Assembly (NCBI RefSeq): GCF_043642205.1
Contig: NZ_JBHZSG010000010.1
Coordinates: 1 to 64,000 of the forward strand
Direction of reading: 5' to 3'
From: Thalassotalea_A litorea
GTDB lineage: Bacteria; Pseudomonadota; Gammaproteobacteria; Enterobacterales; Alteromonadaceae
DNA: 64,000 nt
Part shown: positions 60,170-64,000 of the stretch, piece after piece
Position numbering within the stretch: position 1 is the first letter of the stretch
Layout of the letters: every line of letters starts with the position of its first letter
Made by a program: the position numbers and the translations under genes
Notes under the pieces: generated by a model
Told to the model about the DNA's origin: nothing
The model's database searches: none
Seen by the model: only the letters and a program-made list of their open reading frames with translations

Positions 60170-60382
60170 ATGGATCAACAAGAATTAATTGACGCCGTTA
60201 ACCAGATTATGCCGTTTGGTAAATACCAGGGGCGTCCATTACTTACACTACCAGAACCTTACTTAGTATGGTTTAAAAGTAACGGTTTTCCCGATTCTAA
60301 ACTGGGGCGCCAGTTGGCTTTGATTTATGAGGTAAAACTTAATGGATTAGAAGCCATGTTAATGCCGTTATTAAGGGAATAA
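60170..60382 (+). CDS. DUF3820 family protein
   Basis: The 70-residue product shows the DUF3820 pattern MPFGKYQGRPLLTLPEPYLVWFKSNGFPDSKLG over two short segments, then KLNGLEAMLMPLL. The family is small, cytoplasmic and of unknown function, common in gammaproteobacteria. It is divergent from msrA by about 80 bases. Confidence 0.88.
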   Translation: MDQQELIDAVNQIMPFGKYQGRPLLTLPEPYLVWFKSNGFPDSKLGRQLALIYEVKLNGLEAMLMPLLRE

Positions 60383-60713
60383 CACAGCTAACGGACAATG
60401 GTGGTTTAACAAGGCGTCTACAAAACTAGGAGTTGTTCGATAGGACTTGAGGTGTTCTGACGCCTCAGCTATTAATGATTTAGAGGCGCTTTTTCTGAGA
60501 CTTGAAACCTGCAACCTGAAACTTCAAGCATGAAACCTAAACTCTTTCCCCAAAAATAATAAAAACTTCCTTAAAGCTCGTTTTTTTGGTTGCTAGTGCG
60601 GCAATTGTGGACTTAAATTAAAAGCTAGGGTGTCGATATATCTGCCTTTTCTTGGGCCAAGGGTATTGACGACCCGTTCCCCACAAGACGTGTTGATCTA
60701 GTAGGAGTTATCA
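60383..60713. other. Leader and intergenic region before rmf
   Basis: About 330 bases hold a TGAGGTG/CGCCTCA hairpin near 60449-60468 and short GAAACCTG repeats around 60504-60535. Then the rmf ribosome site AGGAG appears near 60704. No gene is seen. Confidence 0.4.
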
Positions 60714-60887
60714 ATGAAGAGACAAAAGCGCGATCGTCTGCAACGAGCTCATTCCCATGGTTACAAAGCCGGCCTGCACGGCAAAAATAAAGAAGAATGT
60801 CCCTATCAAAATCTCGATGCAAAATCCGAATGGTTAGGTGGTTGGCGCGAAGCAATGTCTGACAGGAATGATGGGCTATTTAAATAA
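60714..60887 (+). CDS. rmf: Ribosome modulation factor
   Basis: The 57-residue product matches RMF: MKRQKRDRLQRAHSHGYKAG at the N-terminus and CPYQNLDAKSEWLGGWREAM at the C-terminal half. RMF dimerises ribosomes into 100S particles in stationary phase. AGGAG lies seven bases before ATG 60714. It is a compact single gene and easily missed because of its size. Confidence 0.95.
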   Translation: MKRQKRDRLQRAHSHGYKAGLHGKNKEECPYQNLDAKSEWLGGWREAMSDRNDGLFK

Positions 60888-60932
60888 AGCGAAAAACCGA
60901 ACAACTCAAGGTTGCAACCCTGAACTTTGCGT

Positions 60933-62054
60933 TTAAAAGCAGCGAATAGCATCGGCCTGGAACTGAATATACACTTCTGTGCCCAGAGCTAATCGTAATA
61001 ACTCTACCGCGTATCGAGATGTATTGATGGTAAAGGTGTGATCCATGACCTGAACTTTTACCATCATGCCATTGCGGCTGAGGCGGTGCAATTGCGTCAC
61101 GGTTCCACAGAAACAGTTAATAATGGAGCTCGCTTCAGGCTTCACTAAGCTCAAACTGAGATCGTCCGCCAATATATAGCATCGTAATGCTTGCCCTAGG
61201 GAAGCGTTCATCAGAGGCGCAAATAATTTAACCTGATTGTTATGGGGCGCCATAAAATCTAACTGCGTTAACCCGAAATTCACTAAGTGTTGCTTGACAG
61301 TTAACGTGAGTGACGTTGGACTGCTTATCTCCGATGTTATGCGTTCATGGAGATTATTCAAAACCTGATGGACATGACCATGTTGAATAATCCGGCCATT
61401 TTCCATGACCATAACATCATCAGCCAATTGCTGTATTTCTATAATATTGTGACTGACATAAAGTATTGGTAAGTTCAGACGTTGATGAATATTGCGTAGC
61501 AGCTGTACCATATTGCCACGGGCACGATTATCCAAATTCGACAAGGGCTCGTCCATTAGCAATAATTCCGGCTCAGCCAGCAATGCACGGGCAATTGCGA
61601 CCCGTTGTTTTTCGCCTGCGGACAATTTTAGTACATCGCGATTGAGCAGCGCATCTATTTGCGTCAGGTGAATGATTTCGTCTAAATCGAGGTGATTAGG
61701 TTTACAACGTTTATACGCGTAGTTAAGATTTCCTAATACGGTTAAATGCGGAAACAATCGAGCATCCTGAAAGACAAAACCAATTTTTCGTTGTTCCGGC
61801 TTGATGAATTTATTGCGGTTTTGCAATGTTCGGCCATTGAGGATAACGTCTGCTTTAGCATCTTGGTTTAAGCCTGCAATAACGCGTAAGAGACTGGTTT
61901 TTCCGGAGCCTGAATGGCCAAGAATGCCAGTGATCCCCTCGAGATCAAAACGAAACTGACAACGTAAATCAAAATTGTCGAAATCCAGAGCAATATCGAC
62001 ATTGAGGCTTTTATCTAAGCTGTCCCTAAGGCTCTTCATTATCCCCAAACTCAT
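60933..62054 (-). CDS. modC: Molybdate ABC transporter ATP-binding protein
   Basis: The 373-residue product has a Walker A ILGHSGSGKTSLL (about 45), signature LSAGEKQRVAIARALL (about 142) and Walker B ELLLMDEPLSNLD (about 165). The C-terminal TOBE/Mop-like domain (about 290-373) is typical of ModC. ATG 62054 overlaps the modB stop by four bases (ATGA). It powers molybdate uptake. Confidence 0.94.
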   Translation of the reverse strand: MSLGIMKSLRDSLDKSLNVDIALDFDNFDLRCQFRFDLEGITGILGHSGSGKTSLLRVIAGLNQDAKADVILNGRTLQNRNKFIKPEQRKIGFVFQDARLFPHLTVLGNLNYAYKRCKPNHLDLDEIIHLTQIDALLNRDVLKLSAGEKQRVAIARALLAEPELLLMDEPLSNLDNRARGNMVQLLRNIHQRLNLPILYVSHNIIEIQQLADDVMVMENGRIIQHGHVHQVLNNLHERITSEISSPTSLTLTVKQHLVNFGLTQLDFMAPHNNQVKLFAPLMNASLGQALRCYILADDLSLSLVKPEASSIINCFCGTVTQLHRLSRNGMMVKVQVMDHTFTINTSRYAVELLRLALGTEVYIQFQADAIRCF

Positions 62055-62749
62055 GGAGCTACCCAGTCTTTGACGTTGCGCTCATGATTAAAGTTAAGTA
62101 GATAAATTAAGGCTAGCAATACCATGGAACCTATTAATAATAAGGCGGCAAGCCAATGAGCCGTTGCGTAGTTCAATGCTTCAACTTGATCGAAAAGAGC
62201 AATAGATAACACACGGGTTTCCCCTGGAATATTTCCGCCAATCATTAAAACCACGCCAAATTCGCCGACCGTATGGGCAAAACCCAAGCTCGCCGCGGTA
62301 ATAAAACTGGCTTTGGTCATCGGCAAGACGATGGTAAAAAATCGGTCAATACTGTTCGCACAAAGCATCGCTCCAGCCTCGAGTAAACTGTCGCCAAGTT
62401 GTTCAAACGCCTTTTGCAACGGTTGTACAACAAATGGCAGAGAGTAAATTACCGAACCGATTAAGATACCGGTAAAGCTAAACGCCAGAGACTGGCCGGT
62501 GACACTTTTCCACCAGGCGCCGGGCCCGTTTGTCGGCGAAAACAATATCAATAAATAAAACCCCAATACCGTTGGTGGTAGCACCAAAGGTAGCGCAACG
62601 ATAGCTTCCAATATGACTTTATACCGACTTTTTAATTTACTCATATACCAAGCCAGAGGCGTGCCCAGCAGTAATAAAATTACCGTGGTCAATCCGGCAA
62701 GTTTTAATGTCGTATAAAGGGCTAGCCAAGCATCATTGCTGGTCATCAA
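62051..62749 (-). CDS. modB: Molybdate ABC transporter permease
   Basis: The 232-residue inner-membrane product has about five membrane segments. VALPLVLPPTVLGFYLL matches ModB. The EAA loop GAMLCANSIDRFFTIVLPMTKASF is followed by AHTVGEFGVVLMIGGNIPGETR, the ModB signature. It overlaps modA by 17 bases and modC by four. Confidence 0.95.
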   Translation of the reverse strand: MMTSNDAWLALYTTLKLAGLTTVILLLLGTPLAWYMSKLKSRYKVILEAIVALPLVLPPTVLGFYLLILFSPTNGPGAWWKSVTGQSLAFSFTGILIGSVIYSLPFVVQPLQKAFEQLGDSLLEAGAMLCANSIDRFFTIVLPMTKASFITAASLGFAHTVGEFGVVLMIGGNIPGETRVLSIALFDQVEALNYATAHWLAALLLIGSMVLLALIYLLNFNHERNVKDWVAP

Positions 62750-63524
62750 TTGGGATCTCCGGGTCCGCGTAGCCCATTTCCATAATGAATTTCTGGCTGC
62801 TATCGCTGAGGATAAATCGCTGAAAACTGCGTGCTAACTCTACATCTCTAGATGAGTTTAGAATAATCATCTGCTGCTCTATTGGCTCATGCAAGTTACG
62901 ATCAATTAATACGCCACTGCCGATATCGGATAGCAACAATTGCGAGTAAGAAATAATCCCAAACTCAACTGCACCGGTACGGGTGTGTTGGTAAGTTTGA
63001 CTGATATTGTTACCGGTAATGACTTGCTTGTGAAACTTTCGCCATAATCCTAAGGTAACCAGTGTCTCTCGGGCAGCTTTTCCATAAGGGGCTAAATGAG
63101 GCGCGGCAATAGCGATTTTCCGCTCGTGGGTGTGTAGTGCATCTACGGACGTATTGTCGTTAATTGCCGACCATAAAGCCAGCTGGCCAATGGCATAGGT
63201 ATGACGACTTTCTGGTAACGCAAAACCTTCCTCAACCATGAGTTTCGGGCGTTTGATATCGGCAGCAAAAACCATATCAAAGGGAGCACCGTGACGCACT
63301 TGTTGGTACAAAACGCCAGTGGCCGCAACAGAAATTTTGGCATCAATTTTGTGGTCATTTTGCTGATTGTAAGCGGTAATCAATCGCCTAAGTGGTTCAG
63401 CAAAATTTGCGGCAACACCTATTTTTAATGTCGTTTGCATTTGCTCAGCAGATGCGACTGTCGAACCTATCAGGGTCAGGATAAATAACAGGGAACGGGA
63501 AATATTTACCACTTTGGGCCTCAA
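62733..63524 (-). CDS. modA: Molybdate-binding periplasmic protein
   Basis: The 263-residue product has a signal peptide (about 1-26, ending ASA), then LKIGVAANFAEPLRRLI with ligand Ser/Ala backbone sites and DKISVAATGVLYQQVRHGAPFDMVFAA (split). GAVEFGIISYSQLL carries another oxyanion-binding segment. It is first gene of modABC. A weak ATTATAAA...TTTATAAAAT dyad at 63610-63633 lies upstream but does not fit ModE well. The 63525-63788 gap has no gene. Confidence 0.92.
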   Translation of the reverse strand: MRPKVVNISRSLLFILTLIGSTVASAEQMQTTLKIGVAANFAEPLRRLITAYNQQNDHKIDAKISVAATGVLYQQVRHGAPFDMVFAADIKRPKLMVEEGFALPESRHTYAIGQLALWSAINDNTSVDALHTHERKIAIAAPHLAPYGKAARETLVTLGLWRKFHKQVITGNNISQTYQHTRTGAVEFGIISYSQLLLSDIGSGVLIDRNLHEPIEQQMIILNSSRDVELARSFQRFILSDSSQKFIMEMGYADPEIPIDDQQ

Positions 63525-63788
63525 TTTGATTTTTTATTATTACAGCAACGAAATAACCGCATTATTGCGTTGACTGTTTTCCAAAAGGGGGCTTGGATTT
63601 TGACCGTCTATTATAAATCTAACTTTATAAAATGCATCATTTACAATGCGAAATACTCACCAACAAGACCGACTCGCGATGATGCAAGGTCATCTATGAT
63701 ACTACGGTTTGGCTAGAGGGGAATAAACACGTCGAATGCATAGCCGTTTGACAAAGAATCATCGGTTATGGGCGCAATCCATGGTTGA

Positions 63789-64000
63789 TTAGCTTATGTA
63801 CTGATGGAAACGCGATGTACTTTCTATTTCCCGAGCCGTTTGTTGTGCTCGCTGCCACTGTTCAGGTGTATTGGTGTTTTCGAGTCTTTTGGGAAATTCA
63901 CTACGCAGCGAGTTAACACCGCTTTGCTCAAATAGTTGCTTAAAGGATGGCCCCTTTGTTTCTGGATTAGTAACAAGTCTTTGATAGTGCTGATTTAAAA
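63789..64000 (-). CDS. 3' end of an unidentified gene (69 codons visible)
   Basis: The minus strand carries the last 69 codons and stop (63789-63791) of a gene that runs past the window. The C-terminus is polar and helical (PETKGPSFKQLFEQSG, TPEQWQRAQQTAREIES) and ends HQYIS. There is no signal of a known domain, so the product cannot be named. Confidence 0.6.
   Translation of the reverse strand, partial: LNQHYQRLVTNPETKGPSFKQLFEQSGVNSLRSEFPKRLENTNTPEQWQRAQQTAREIESTSRFHQYIS

Noticed and set aside
63610..63633. ATTATAAA...TTTATAAAAT dyad upstream of modA as a ModE site
   Set aside because: It does not match the ModE consensus (TATATA arms with CG-rich flanks) and could be a chance AT-rich dyad.

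Overview
The window looks like a chromosomal stretch of a marine gammaproteobacterium of the Alteromonadales, most likely Colwelliaceae (Thalassotalea/Colwellia-like). This placement is an inference. It rests on Alteromonadales-type synteny (metK, rsmE-gshB-yqgE-ruvX, serA-rpiA, 6S RNA, ygfB-pepP-ubiH-ubiI), on a laminarin-type sugar locus with a large TonB receptor, on proteobacterial dedicated-sortase regulators, and on a short inverted-repeat element with TTATACCAATCA-like ends. No tRNA, rRNA, intact transposase or CRISPR array was found.

Layout. 1-5400: end of a MITE, metK under a MetJ operator, a 29-codon ORF, then rsmE, gshB, yqgE and ruvX. 5460-9950: two overlapping genes for TPR/membrane proteins ending in degenerate GGDEF domains. 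9990-16210: a small hypothetical gene, serA, rpiA, a DUF3718 protein, a 12-bp tandem repeat, 5-formyl-THF cyclo-ligase, a TIGR04219-type outer-membrane protein and 6S RNA. 16800-21240: ygfB, pepP, ubiH, ubiI; no zapA is visible at its usual place. 21380-24190: folX-folM-folE (monapterin cofactor) and a GAF-domain gene that carries tandem MetJ boxes. 24280-27760: glgC-glgA and a stand-alone CBM48 protein, followed by a complete MITE copy at 28009-28286.

28430-32240 holds pdsS-pdsR and a divergent pdsO, the regulatory and OmpA parts of the proteobacterial dedicated sortase system. The sortase and its target are not beside them. 32560-35320 holds secreted or membrane hypotheticals around an ECF sigma factor and a likely anti-sigma partner. 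35380-53470 is a beta-glucan (laminarin-like) utilisation locus: LacI regulator, GH1, MFS sugar transporter, GH3 and GH16 lipoproteins, two flavin-dependent halogenase-family proteins, a cupin, SapC, a 999-residue TonB-dependent receptor and a secreted ADP-ribosylglycohydrolase-family protein. Matching LacI-type palindromes lie before the transporter operon and before the receptor, so the locus is probably one regulon.

53540-64000: a DUF1254-like protein, hmgA with a TyrR/PhhR-like box, cnoX, a five-hairpin array, a small accessory island (DUF3800 plus three unknown ORFs, one of 37 codons), msrA, a DUF3820 protein, rmf, modABC and the 3' end of an unidentified gene. Functional links by inference: folX/folM make the pterin cofactor used by phenylalanine hydroxylase, and hmgA degrades the resulting tyrosine product; metK and the GAF gene share the MetJ regulon.
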